A stretch of 64,000 nucleotides of DNA from Flavobacterium gelatinilyticum (GTDB lineage: Bacteria > Bacteroidota > Bacteroidia > Flavobacteriales > Flavobacteriaceae): assembly GCF_027111295.1 (NCBI RefSeq), contig NZ_CP114287.1, forward strand, positions 3,224,001 through 3,288,000. Reading direction: 5' to 3'. A program made the translations under genes and the position numbers. Numbering within the stretch: position 1 is the first letter of the stretch; each line of letters starts with the position of its first letter. This document shows positions 40,216 to 48,070 of this stretch, piece by piece. The notes below the pieces were generated by a model, which saw nothing but the letters and a program-made list of their open reading frames with translations, did not search any database and had not been told where the DNA came from.

Positions 40216-40292
40216 AACATTAACCTGAAACAAAAAAGGATCCAAAGGAAATCAAGTTCCAACAAGCAAACGTGAAACTTGAAACCTGAAAC
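40211..40292. repeat. cctgaaac repeats after the four-helix-bundle gene
   Basis: cctgaaac occurs twice at 40211-40231, then gaaacttgaaacctgaaact at 40273-40292. These are inverted relative to the gtttcagg copy before the gene, so the gene lies between inverted repeats of the same family. Confidence 0.6.
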
Positions 40293-40315
40293 TCCGAAGG
40301 AAACAAACAACAGAA

Positions 40316-41632
40316 ATGGATTTAAAAGAAAAATTAGTATCGTCTTTTATGGCTTTTGAAGAGCGTGTTGATGTGCATTCAGATTTGCATGACATCCGTA
40401 CAAATGCTATAAAAAACTTCGAAAATAAAGGTTTCCCAACCAAAAAGGAAGAAGCTTGGAAATACACATCGCTAAATGCCATCTTAAAAAATGATTTTAC
40501 GGTTTTTCCAAAACAGGAAAATGCAATCGAATTCAATCAGGTAAAAAAATACTTTTTACACGAAATAGACACTTATAAATTAGTTTTTATTGATGGTGTT
40601 TTCAGTTCGCATTTGTCTTCTACAACGCACGACGGAATCGATGTTTGTTTGATGTCATCGGCATTGACCAAACCAAAATATAAAATGATTATTGATACAT
40701 ACTTTAATCAAATTGCAAGTAAAGATGACAGCTTGACTTCATTGAATACTGCTTTTGCAATGGAAGGTGCTTTTATCAATATTCCAAAGAAAAAAGTAGC
40801 TGATAAACCAATTGAGGTAATGTTTTTTTCAACCGGTTCAGAATCTGCTTTAATGGTTCAGCCGAGAAATTTGATTATTGTGGGCGAAAATTCACATGTT
40901 CAAATTATCGAGCGTCACCAAAGTTTGAATGAAAATCCGGTTTTAACAAATTCTGTTACAGAGATTTTCGCTCAAAAACGTGCCATTGTTGATTATTACA
41001 AAATTCAAAACGACAACAGCGAAGCGAATTTAGTTGACAATACTTACGTTTCTCAACAACAAGAAAGCCACGCTTCTGTTCATACTTTCTCATTTGGAGG
41101 AAATTTAACTCGTAACAACTTAAACTTTTACCATTTCGGAGAAAGATTGACAAGTACGTTGAACGGAATTTCTATCTTGAATGACAAACAACACGTTGAT
41201 CATTATACTTTGGTAAACCATGCGCAACCAAACTGCGAAAGTTTCCAAGATTATAAAGGAATTTTCTCTGATCGTTCGACAGGCGTTTTCAACGGAAAAG
41301 TTCTGGTTGAGAAAGAAGCCCAGAAAACAAATGCTTTCCAAAAAAGCAACAACATTTTATTGAGTGACAAAGCTACAATCAACGCAAAACCACAATTGGA
41401 AATTTTTGCTGATGACGTAAAATGTTCTCACGGATGTACGGTTGGACAGCTTGATGAAACAGCAATGTTCTACATGCAATCTCGTGGAATCCCGAAAAAA
41501 GAAGCTAAAGCTTTATTGATGTACGCATTCTCAAATGCCGTTATCGAAAGTATTAAAATACCAGAATTAAAACAAAGAATTACTAAAATCATTGCCATGA
41601 AATTAGGCGTTAATTTAGGATTTGATTTGTAA
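40316..41632 (+). CDS. sufD: Fe-S cluster scaffold protein SufD
   Basis: 438 residues. The SufD signature is clear: KKEEAWKYTSL at the N-terminus, HVDHYTLVNHAQPNCESFQDYKG (His-rich core), KCSHGCTVGQLDETAMFYMQSRGI and AFSNAVIESIK at the C-terminus. It pairs with SufB. It starts 24 bases after the repeat that follows the four-helix-bundle gene. Confidence 0.96.
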   Translation: MDLKEKLVSSFMAFEERVDVHSDLHDIRTNAIKNFENKGFPTKKEEAWKYTSLNAILKNDFTVFPKQENAIEFNQVKKYFLHEIDTYKLVFIDGVFSSHLSSTTHDGIDVCLMSSALTKPKYKMIIDTYFNQIASKDDSLTSLNTAFAMEGAFINIPKKKVADKPIEVMFFSTGSESALMVQPRNLIIVGENSHVQIIERHQSLNENPVLTNSVTEIFAQKRAIVDYYKIQNDNSEANLVDNTYVSQQQESHASVHTFSFGGNLTRNNLNFYHFGERLTSTLNGISILNDKQHVDHYTLVNHAQPNCESFQDYKGIFSDRSTGVFNGKVLVEKEAQKTNAFQKSNNILLSDKATINAKPQLEIFADDVKCSHGCTVGQLDETAMFYMQSRGIPKKEAKALLMYAFSNAVIESIKIPELKQRITKIIAMKLGVNLGFDL

Positions 41633-41642
41633 TTTTTCTTAA

Positions 41643-41713
41643 CCGCAAAGAGCGCAAAGGTTTACGCAAGGTTCGCAAAGTTTTTATTTAAGCTTTGCGA
41701 ACTTTGCGTTTTT
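41643..41713. repeat. cgcaaag repeat element after sufD
   Basis: The words cgcaaag and ctttgcg recur at least six times in about 70 bases and form a palindrome around tttttatttaagc. Related in base words to the element at 2501. Just after the sufD stop, so it may act as the operon's transcript end. Confidence 0.65.
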
Positions 41714-41724
41714 ACTTAATTCCT

Positions 41725-41800
41725 CCTGCGAGGTTTTCAAAACCTCGTAGGTATTTTATTTTCTATTTGACACCTACAAGGTTTTGAAAACCTTGCAGGA
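41725..41800. repeat. Pair of inverted palindromes, cctgcgaggttttcaaaacc type
   Basis: Two 28-30 base units, each nearly palindromic (gaggttttcaaaacctc and aaggttttgaaaacctt), lie inverted to one another around an AT spacer. Unit 2 read in reverse complement matches unit 1 with only a few changes. It lies between the sufD end and the inverted serine hydrolase gene. Confidence 0.7.
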
Positions 41801-41813
41801 GCTGAAATCTAAA

Positions 41814-43163
41814 TTACTTATTAACAGAAGCAATAACCTCTTTCAAAAATCCATTAAAATCAAATCCAGGTTCCTCTTCTCTTACTCCCATTCTCACAAT
41901 CACCATATCTTTTGATGGAATAATCGCTACCATCTGACCTTGGTAACCACTACAATAAAACATATCACGAGGAACATCCGGGAATTTTCCGCCTGCGTTT
42001 AACCAAAATTGTGCGCCATATTTCCCTTCAGAAGTATTGGTTGGCGTTGCCGTGTATTTTACCCAACTTTCGTCAAGGATTTGTTCGCCGTTCCAGTTTC
42101 CTTTATGAAGATATAATAATCCGAATTTTGACCAGTCGCGCGGTGTTGCCCATCCGTAAGATGAGCCAACGAAAGTTCCGCTCATATCTTGTTCTACAAT
42201 CATCGAGTTCATTCCGATTTTGTCGATTATGGCGCTGTACCAAAAATCAAGATATTCTTGTTGTGTTTTAAATTGTCTTCTTAAAATCAGCGACAATAAA
42301 TTGGTTGTTCCGGAAGAATAATTCCAATGTGTATTCGGTTTGAATTGTGCTGGTTTATCCAATTGTACTTTCCCCATATCTTCGGCCTGAAAAAGCATTT
42401 TTGTAGCATCGCAGATCGTGCTGTAATTCTCTTCCCATTCTAAACCGGAATTCATATGAAGCAAATCGTTTAGCGTAATATTTTTACGTTCGTCATTTTT
42501 CCATTCTGCAACCGGAGCAGGTTTGTAAATGTCAATTTTTCCTTGTTTTGCCAAAACGCCAAAAGCCGAACTTGTGATACTTTTTGTCATCGACCAACCC
42601 AGAATTTTACTGTCTTTATTGAATCCTGTATCGTATTTTTCAGCTACTAAATGATCTTTATACAAAACTACAACGGCGCGAGTTCTTTTAATTCTTCCTC
42701 CGGTTTTATCAAAAGCATTTTCTACTGCTTTTTTCAATTTTGAATAATCAACATTCGAAAATGCCGAATCTTTTGGTTCATTATTTCCGTATGGAAAAGG
42801 TAGATTATTTTCTAATTTGGTTCTTTTCGGAAGAAGATAGGGTTTTGAAACATCAAAATCATCATTAATCAAAGTTGCTCCTAATCCTTCGCGGTAAATG
42901 GCTTTTCTTTTTTTCAATCCATAAACCGAAGAAATTGCAAACTTTCCCGAATCATCAATTGAATTTTCAGCCAAATCAATCATATCGATATCATTGTCTG
43001 TTTTTTGAATTAAATCAAGCGGACGATTATCTATAAAATGTCCAGAAGCGACACTTTTGGCCGAGAAACCAGAAATCAAATCCAACTTCGGATAAGTTGT
43101 AAATCCGAAATATAAAAAAGCAAGAACCACTACAAGCAAAAGTACTTTGAGAAATTTTTTCAT
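41814..43163 (-). CDS. Serine hydrolase, beta-lactamase/esterase family
   Basis: 449 residues, with an N-terminal membrane/signal segment (FLKVLLLVVVLAFLYFGF). The SxxK motif is in GWSMTKSITSS, YSS in HWNYSSGTTNL, and GYQGQ near the C-terminus (YCSGYQGQMVAI). This pattern is like 6-aminohexanoate-dimer hydrolase/EstB-type enzymes. It is transcribed against the suf genes and separates sufD from sufS, so the suf cluster is split into two transcription units. Substrate unknown; no obvious relation to Fe-S assembly. Confidence 0.88.
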   Translation of the reverse strand: MKKFLKVLLLVVVLAFLYFGFTTYPKLDLISGFSAKSVASGHFIDNRPLDLIQKTDNDIDMIDLAENSIDDSGKFAISSVYGLKKRKAIYREGLGATLINDDFDVSKPYLLPKRTKLENNLPFPYGNNEPKDSAFSNVDYSKLKKAVENAFDKTGGRIKRTRAVVVLYKDHLVAEKYDTGFNKDSKILGWSMTKSITSSAFGVLAKQGKIDIYKPAPVAEWKNDERKNITLNDLLHMNSGLEWEENYSTICDATKMLFQAEDMGKVQLDKPAQFKPNTHWNYSSGTTNLLSLILRRQFKTQQEYLDFWYSAIIDKIGMNSMIVEQDMSGTFVGSSYGWATPRDWSKFGLLYLHKGNWNGEQILDESWVKYTATPTNTSEGKYGAQFWLNAGGKFPDVPRDMFYCSGYQGQMVAIIPSKDMVIVRMGVREEEPGFDFNGFLKEVIASVNK

Positions 43164-43349
43164 GATGATTTAAGTTATTTTACTGCAATATAAATAATTT
43201 ATGGTCACGAATTTAGAACTCAAAATATAATTCTGATTCGGATAATTCAGAAAACCGAATCGATTTTTACAAAATCAGCATTTCAGCTTTACACAATGGC
43301 ATCATAAAAGGAAATTATAGAATTGCTGTATAAACAAATTTAGTTTTAG

Positions 43350-43357
43350 TACTTTTG
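43350..43357 (+). promoter_or_regulatory. -7 element for the sufS unit
   Basis: TACTTTTG matches TAnnTTTG and ends 25 bases before the sufS ATG. This is consistent with the need for a second promoter after the inverted hydrolase gene. No clear TTG -33. Confidence 0.5.
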
Positions 43358-43382
43358 TAAATAGATTTTTTCTAAATAAGAC

Positions 43383-44597
43383 ATGCTAGATATTCAAAAA
43401 ATAAGAGCTGATTTCCCGATACTTTCTCAAACTGTAAACGGAAAGCCATTAGTATATTTCGACAACGGAGCTACTTCGCAAAAACCACAAGTTGTAATTG
43501 ATGCTGAAGTAAAATATTATCAAGAAATCAATGCCAACATTCACCGTGGCGTTCACACTTTAAGCCAGTTAGCGACTGATGCTTACGAGGTTGCTCGTGG
43601 AAAAGTAAAAGACCACATCAATGCAAAACATGCTCACGAAGTGCTTTTCACTTCAGGAACTACGCACGGAATTAACTTAGTTGCAAACGGATTCGCTTCG
43701 ATTTTAAAATCTGGAGATGAAGTCGTTGTTTCTTCTTTGGAACATCACAGTAACATTGTGCCTTGGCAGATGTTGTGCGAGAAAACAGGAGCGATTTTAA
43801 AAGTTATTCCGATTGATCAAAATGGAGAATTGATCATTGAAGAATTTGACAAATTGCTTTCAGATAAAACGAAAATTGTTACTGTAAATCATATTTCGAA
43901 CGCATTGGGAATTATTAACCCAATTAAATATATTATTGATAAAGCGCACGCTGTTGGCTCTGCTGTTTTAATTGACGGTGCGCAGGCTGTTCCGCATTTA
44001 AAACCAGACGTTCAGGAATTAGATTGCGATTTTTATGCTTTTTCTGGTCATAAAATGTGCGGTCCAACGGGAACTGGAATTCTTTATGGAAAAGAAGAAT
44101 GGCTGAACAAACTTCCTCCTTATCAAGGCGGGGGCGAGATGATTAAAGAAGTGACTTTCGAAAAAACAACTTATGCCGATCTTCCGCATAAATTTGAAGC
44201 CGGGACTCCAAATATCGCTGGCGGAATCGTATTAGGAACTGCAATTGATTATTTAAACGAAGTTGGTTTTGATAATATTCAAGCATACGAACACGAACTT
44301 TTAGAACACGCTACAAAACGTTTATCTGAAATTGAAGGTATTAGAATCTACGGAACTGGAAAAAATAAAGCTTCTGTAGTTTCGTTTAATATTGATGGAA
44401 TCCATCCGTATGATGTTGGTTCTATTATCGATAAGTTGGGAATTGCGGTTAGAACCGGACATCATTGTGCGCAGCCAATCATGAATTTCTTCTGTATTCC
44501 GGGAACGATTCGTGCTTCTTTTTCTTTCTATAATACTAAAGAAGAAATTGACCAAATGGTTGATGCTGTTAAGAAAGCTCAAACAATGCTAAGCTAA
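43383..44597 (+). CDS. sufS: Cysteine desulfurase SufS
   Basis: 404 residues. PLP-binding Lys in AFSGHKMCGPTGTG, catalytic Cys in RTGHHCAQPIM, N-terminal YFDNGATSQKPQVV. This is a group II cysteine desulfurase; it takes sulfur from cysteine and gives it to SufE. It is followed 11 bases later by a lipoprotein gene and then by sufE. Confidence 0.97.
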   Translation: MLDIQKIRADFPILSQTVNGKPLVYFDNGATSQKPQVVIDAEVKYYQEINANIHRGVHTLSQLATDAYEVARGKVKDHINAKHAHEVLFTSGTTHGINLVANGFASILKSGDEVVVSSLEHHSNIVPWQMLCEKTGAILKVIPIDQNGELIIEEFDKLLSDKTKIVTVNHISNALGIINPIKYIIDKAHAVGSAVLIDGAQAVPHLKPDVQELDCDFYAFSGHKMCGPTGTGILYGKEEWLNKLPPYQGGGEMIKEVTFEKTTYADLPHKFEAGTPNIAGGIVLGTAIDYLNEVGFDNIQAYEHELLEHATKRLSEIEGIRIYGTGKNKASVVSFNIDGIHPYDVGSIIDKLGIAVRTGHHCAQPIMNFFCIPGTIRASFSFYNTKEEIDQMVDAVKKAQTMLS

Positions 44598-44608
44598 AAT
44601 CTATTTTT

Positions 44609-45034
44609 ATGAGAATATTATCTTTATTGCTTTTAACAGTATTTATTACTGCTGGTTGCTGCAGTCAAAAAAATGTAGATATGAAATCAACTCAAATTGA
44701 ATATTCTGCACTTTCAAGGGGGTACTATAAAATGATAATCGTTCAAAATAAAACGGTTTCTGTTACTAAAGAACGTAACGCGCAAGCTGTTGAAAGCAAT
44801 ATCACTGATGCCAAATGGAATAAAATTGTTTCTGCATTTTCAAAAGTGAATTTGGAAAGTCTTTCTGATTTAAAAGCACCAACTGACAAACGCACTTATG
44901 ATGGGGCAGCAATAGGAAATTTAAAAATAGTAAAAGATGGAAAAACCTACGAAACTCCAGGTTTCGACAATGGTTTTCCTCCAAAAGAAATCGAGGAACT
45001 AGTAAATTTATTAGTTGATTTTTCTAAAGAATAA
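44609..45034 (+). CDS. Small lipoprotein of unknown function between sufS and sufE
   Basis: 141 residues, lipoprotein signal ending at FITAGC (Cys17) followed by C18. Mature part: EYSALSRGYYKMIIVQNKTV, TDKRTYDGAAIGNLKIVKDG, ETPGFDNGFPPKEIEELV, likely a small beta-rich domain. No characterised family recognised. It is tightly placed (11 bases after sufS, 2 bases before sufE), so it is co-expressed. An envelope lipoprotein inside a cytoplasmic Fe-S operon is curious. Confidence 0.85.
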   Translation: MRILSLLLLTVFITAGCCSQKNVDMKSTQIEYSALSRGYYKMIIVQNKTVSVTKERNAQAVESNITDAKWNKIVSAFSKVNLESLSDLKAPTDKRTYDGAAIGNLKIVKDGKTYETPGFDNGFPPKEIEELVNLLVDFSKE

Positions 45035-45036
45035 TT

Positions 45037-45462
45037 ATGACGATAAAAGAAATACAAGACGAAATAATAGACGAATTTTCAATGTTTGATGACTGGATGC
45101 AGCGCTATGAATACATCATCGAACTTGGAAAAAGTCTTCCTTTAATTAAAGAGGAATACAAAACCGACGAGAATTTAATCAAAGGCTGTCAGTCTAAAGT
45201 TTGGCTGCAAGGTGAACAACAAGATGATAAAATTGTTTTTACGGCAGACAGCGATGCCATTTTGACAAAAGGAATAATCGCTATTTTAATTCGTGCATTC
45301 TCTAATCAAAAAGCAAAAGATATTCTCGAAGCAGATACCGATTTTATTGACGAAATCGGATTAAAAGAACATTTATCTGCAACACGCGCCAACGGTTTGG
45401 TTTCGATGGTAAAAAATATCAAAATGTATGCTTTGGCTTTTGATGCAAAAAACAAAAATTAA
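45037..45462 (+). CDS. sufE: Sulfur acceptor protein SufE
   Basis: 141 residues, normal size. The sulfur-accepting Cys is C51 in LIKGCQSKVW. SufE receives persulfide from SufS and hands it to SufB. It starts 2 bases after the lipoprotein gene. Confidence 0.96.
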   Translation: MTIKEIQDEIIDEFSMFDDWMQRYEYIIELGKSLPLIKEEYKTDENLIKGCQSKVWLQGEQQDDKIVFTADSDAILTKGIIAILIRAFSNQKAKDILEADTDFIDEIGLKEHLSATRANGLVSMVKNIKMYALAFDAKNKN

Positions 45463-45470
45463 AGAAAATT

Positions 45471-45538
45471 AAACCATATAAGGCATATAAGAAAGTTTAA
45501 GTTTTGCTTTAAATGAACTTATATGACTTATATCGTTA
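45471..45538. repeat. Palindromic repeat copy A, left of the GxxExxY gene
   Basis: Begins aaaccatata and ends tatatcgtta; inside lies ttaagttttgctttaaatga, which is identical in copy B. The unit is itself an imperfect palindrome: accatataaggcatataag on the left pairs with cttatatgacttatat on the right. It lies in the sufE-GxxExxY gap. Confidence 0.75.
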
Positions 45539-45597
45539 GAAAAAATTAAAGTAGGTTTTATCTTTCTTTTTTATTTGTATCATTGCTAAAAAAAGTA

Positions 45598-46008
45598 ATG
45601 ATTACAAAGAAATATTTGACTGATTTAATTTATCAGGTAAACGGAGCGGCGATTGAAGTTCATAGAAAAATTGGAGCAGGACTTTTAGAAAGCATTTATC
45701 ATCAGTGTATGATTAAAGAACTTTCTTTAAGAGGAATTAATTTTCAATCAGAATTAAAAATTCCTATTGAATATAAAGGTTTAAAATTGGAATCAGATTT
45801 AAGATGTGATCTATTTATTGAAAATTGCTTAGTTCTAGAATTAAAAGCAGTTGATCAAATTATTCCAATTCATGTCGCCAAACTAATGTCTTATATGAAA
45901 CTTCTAGAATCTCCAATCGGACTAATGATAAATTTTAATGTAACAAATATTTATCACGAAGGTCAAAAAACATATGTCAACGATTTATATCGCTGGTTAG
46001 AAGAATAA
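45598..46008 (+). CDS. GxxExxY protein
   Basis: 136 residues from the ATG at 45598 (a TTG at 45583 would add five residues). The family name motif is present as GAGLLESIY, with the conserved N-terminus VNGAAIEVHRKIG and the C-terminal ELKAVDQIIPIHVAKLMSYMKLL, which resembles a PD-(D/E)xK nuclease core with E in LELKA. GxxExxY proteins are found scattered and multi-copy in bacterial genomes, without known function. This copy stands between two repeats (45471 and 46022) in the suf cluster, so it is probably an insertion. Confidence 0.9.
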   Translation: MITKKYLTDLIYQVNGAAIEVHRKIGAGLLESIYHQCMIKELSLRGINFQSELKIPIEYKGLKLESDLRCDLFIENCLVLELKAVDQIIPIHVAKLMSYMKLLESPIGLMINFNVTNIYHEGQKTYVNDLYRWLEE

Positions 46009-46021
46009 AAATAAATTTATT

Positions 46022-46088
46022 AAACCATATAGTAATATTAAGAAAATTTAAGTTTTGCTTTAAATGAACTTACATGACTTATATGGTA
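46022..46088. repeat. Palindromic repeat copy B, right of the GxxExxY gene
   Basis: Same orientation as copy A, with over 25 identical bases in the core and matching ends (aaaccatata, then cttacatgacttatatgg). The frame of the next gene stays open through part of the repeat. Confidence 0.75.
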
Positions 46089-46102
46089 AAAAAAACAAAA
46101 AA

Positions 46103-46426
46103 ATGGAACAAGAAATAGACACAAACGAATTAGGAGAATCAATCGTAAGAGTTTTAAAAGGCATTTACGATCCTGAGATTCCTGTAGATATTTATGAATT
46201 AGGATTAATCTACGACGTAATGGTAAACACAGATTACGAAGTAAAAATCTTAATGACACTTACTTCTCCAAACTGTCCGGTTGCCGAAAGTTTACCAAGA
46301 GAAGTTGAAGAGAAAGTAAAAACAATCGAAAACATCAAAGATGTTGATGTTGAAATTACTTTTGATCCGCCTTGGAGCAAAGATTTAATGAGCGAAGAAG
46401 CGAAATTAGAATTAGGAATGCTTTAA
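46103..46426 (+). CDS. DUF59/MIP18-family Fe-S assembly protein (SufT-like)
   Basis: 107 residues from the ATG at 46103. The DUF59 signature GIYDPEIPVDIYELGLIYDV and the conserved Cys in LTSPNCPVAESLP are visible, then FDPPWSKDLMSEEAKLELG. Proteins of this family (SufT, PaaD-like) help maturation of Fe-S proteins. An ATG at 46064 inside repeat B is in frame and would add 13 residues (MNLHDLYGKKNKK), but I prefer the family-consistent start. Confidence 0.92.
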   Translation: MEQEIDTNELGESIVRVLKGIYDPEIPVDIYELGLIYDVMVNTDYEVKILMTLTSPNCPVAESLPREVEEKVKTIENIKDVDVEITFDPPWSKDLMSEEAKLELGML

Positions 46427-46431
46427 TATTT

Positions 46432-46493
46432 GTTTCAGGTTTAAAGTTTCAAGTTAAAAGTTAAGCAACTTGAAACCTGAAACTTTAAACTTG
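46432..46493. repeat. gtttcagg/cctgaaac inverted repeat
   Basis: gtttcaggtttaaagtttca on the left faces aacttgaaacctgaaact on the right around a short AT spacer. Same family as the elements around the four-helix-bundle gene at 39745 and 40211, 6 kb away, showing that this family is repeated within the locus. Confidence 0.7.
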
Positions 46494-46508
46494 CAACCAA
46501 CTTTTCAC

Positions 46509-47018
46509 ATGGAAGAAATCATCAATAAAGTTGCCAATAGTGCCTTAGAAGTTTTTGATTTGGAGGATTATTATCCAAAAGGAATACGTATTCAGATTGA
46601 CATTTCGCAATGGCTTTTGGAAGGATTTTTACTAAAAGAAAAAGACTTTAGAGAACATCTTAAAAATCACGATTGGTCGCAATATCAGAATCAGTATGTG
46701 GCTGTACATTGCAGTACAGATGCCATTATACCTGCGTGGGCACTAATCTTGGTCAGCGTTCATTTAGCTCCTTTTGCTAAAAAAATAGTTAACGGAACAA
46801 TTGAAGATTTAGACGCAAGTCTTTATGAAGAAATTTTAAGCAAAATCGATTATTCTGTTTACAAAAGTAAACCGGTAATTGTAAAAGGCTGTTCAAGAAA
46901 ACCAGTTCCTATGCGTGCTTACATTTTGGCAACAAACTATTTACAGCCGTTTGCCCGAAGCATCATGTATGGCGAAGCCTGTTCTGCGGTTCCTTTATAT
47001 AAAGAATCTAAGAAATAA
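46509..47018 (+). CDS. DUF2480 family protein
   Basis: 169 residues from the ATG at 46509; a TTG-initiated frame from 46470 would start inside the repeat. Conserved in Bacteroidetes suf neighbourhoods. Motifs FDLEDYYPKGIRIQIDISQW, DWSQYQNQYVAVHCSTDAII and KPVIVKGCSRKPVPMRAY. The Cys residues in the last two motifs could bind metal or clusters, but this is a guess. Confidence 0.88.
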   Translation: MEEIINKVANSALEVFDLEDYYPKGIRIQIDISQWLLEGFLLKEKDFREHLKNHDWSQYQNQYVAVHCSTDAIIPAWALILVSVHLAPFAKKIVNGTIEDLDASLYEEILSKIDYSVYKSKPVIVKGCSRKPVPMRAYILATNYLQPFARSIMYGEACSAVPLYKESKK

Positions 47019-47065
47019 CCTGCACTTAGAAGCAATTTATCCCTTACTTTTCCGTTGGTTTTTAG

Positions 47066-47073
47066 TATATTTG
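47066..47073 (+). promoter_or_regulatory. -7 element upstream of the DUF3078 gene
   Basis: TATATTTG fits the -7 consensus, 23 bases before the ATG at 47097. No TTG at 19-21 bases. Confidence 0.4.
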
Positions 47074-47096
47074 AAAATACACTTAAATTAAAAACC

Positions 47097-48029
47097 ATGA
47101 GAAAGCTGGCGTTTTTACTATGCATCGTGGCGAACTTTACTTTTGTTCAGGCACAAAATTCAGAAAAACAGTTAATTCAGAATACCGAAAAAGCGGTTAA
47201 AAAAATAAACGATACTATTGAAGGGGAAGGCTGGAAAAGCAAAGGGAATTTTTCCCTGCTGCTCAATCAATCTAGTTTTAACAACTGGATTGCCGGTGGA
47301 GAAGATAGTTTTTCTGGAACTTTAGGAATCAATTACGATCTTAATTACAAAAAGGATGATTTAACCTGGGACAACAAAGTTTTGGCTTCCTATGGTTTAC
47401 TGCAAACTAAAAATGCTGATTTTGAAAAAAAGACAGATGACCGTTTCGAACTTAACTCAATTGTGGGAAAAAGAGCCTTCGGAGAATGGTATTACTCTTA
47501 TTTCTTAAACTTCAGGACACAATTTACCACAGGTTATATCTATGGTCAGGATGCAAACGGAAAAGAAATCAGGACAGAAAATACCAAGTTTTTATCTCCG
47601 GGTTATTTAACAACTGGTCCCGGAATTTACTGGACAAAAGATGACAACCTAAAAGTAAACTTTGCACCGCTAACCTCAAAATTTACATTTGTAGACAGTG
47701 CTTATACTTCTGGAATTGATTATGTAGATGGTACTTATTTTGGTGTAGATGCCAACAAAAGCATACGTTACGAACTTGGTTTTTATGCTTCAGTTTATTA
47801 CAAACTCGCAATTATGACCAATGTGACAGCGGAGAATACCTTAAATCTTTATTCAAATTATCTTGAAGATCCACAAAACGTCGACATGGATTATTCTTTG
47901 AACATCATCATGAAAGTAAACAAATATCTATCTGCCAACTTCTCATTTCAGGCAATATATGACGATAATGCATTCCGAGGATTTCAAACCAGACAAGTAT
48001 TTGGTTTAGGAGTAAATTTCGGCTTTTAA
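47097..48029 (+). CDS. DUF3078 domain-containing outer membrane-type protein
   Basis: 310 residues from the ATG at 47097, with a signal peptide (LCIVANFTFVQAQ). The pattern of alternating strands (FSLLLNQSSFNNWIAGGEDS, YDLNYKKDDLTWDNKVLASY, YSYFLNFRTQFTTGY) and the C-terminal aromatic FGLGVNFGF point to a beta barrel in the outer membrane. This domain is common in Bacteroidetes. Function unknown. Its own -7 element suggests separate transcription from suf. Confidence 0.87.
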   Translation: MRKLAFLLCIVANFTFVQAQNSEKQLIQNTEKAVKKINDTIEGEGWKSKGNFSLLLNQSSFNNWIAGGEDSFSGTLGINYDLNYKKDDLTWDNKVLASYGLLQTKNADFEKKTDDRFELNSIVGKRAFGEWYYSYFLNFRTQFTTGYIYGQDANGKEIRTENTKFLSPGYLTTGPGIYWTKDDNLKVNFAPLTSKFTFVDSAYTSGIDYVDGTYFGVDANKSIRYELGFYASVYYKLAIMTNVTAENTLNLYSNYLEDPQNVDMDYSLNIIMKVNKYLSANFSFQAIYDDNAFRGFQTRQVFGLGVNFGF

Positions 48030-48035
48030 ATAAAA

Positions 48036-48065
48036 AAACGGCTTTTGAATTATCAAAAGCCGTTT
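48036..48065. terminator. Bidirectional terminator between DUF3078 gene and hflX
   Basis: aaacggcttttga and tcaaaagccgttt form a perfect 13-bp stem over a 4-base loop, with A/T runs on both sides. Confidence 0.85.
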
Positions 48066-48070
48066 CTATT

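Noticed and set aside
36957..46493. Repeats in the suf cluster as a CRISPR array
   Set aside because: Copies are few, palindromic, unevenly spaced and of different families; no cas gene is present.
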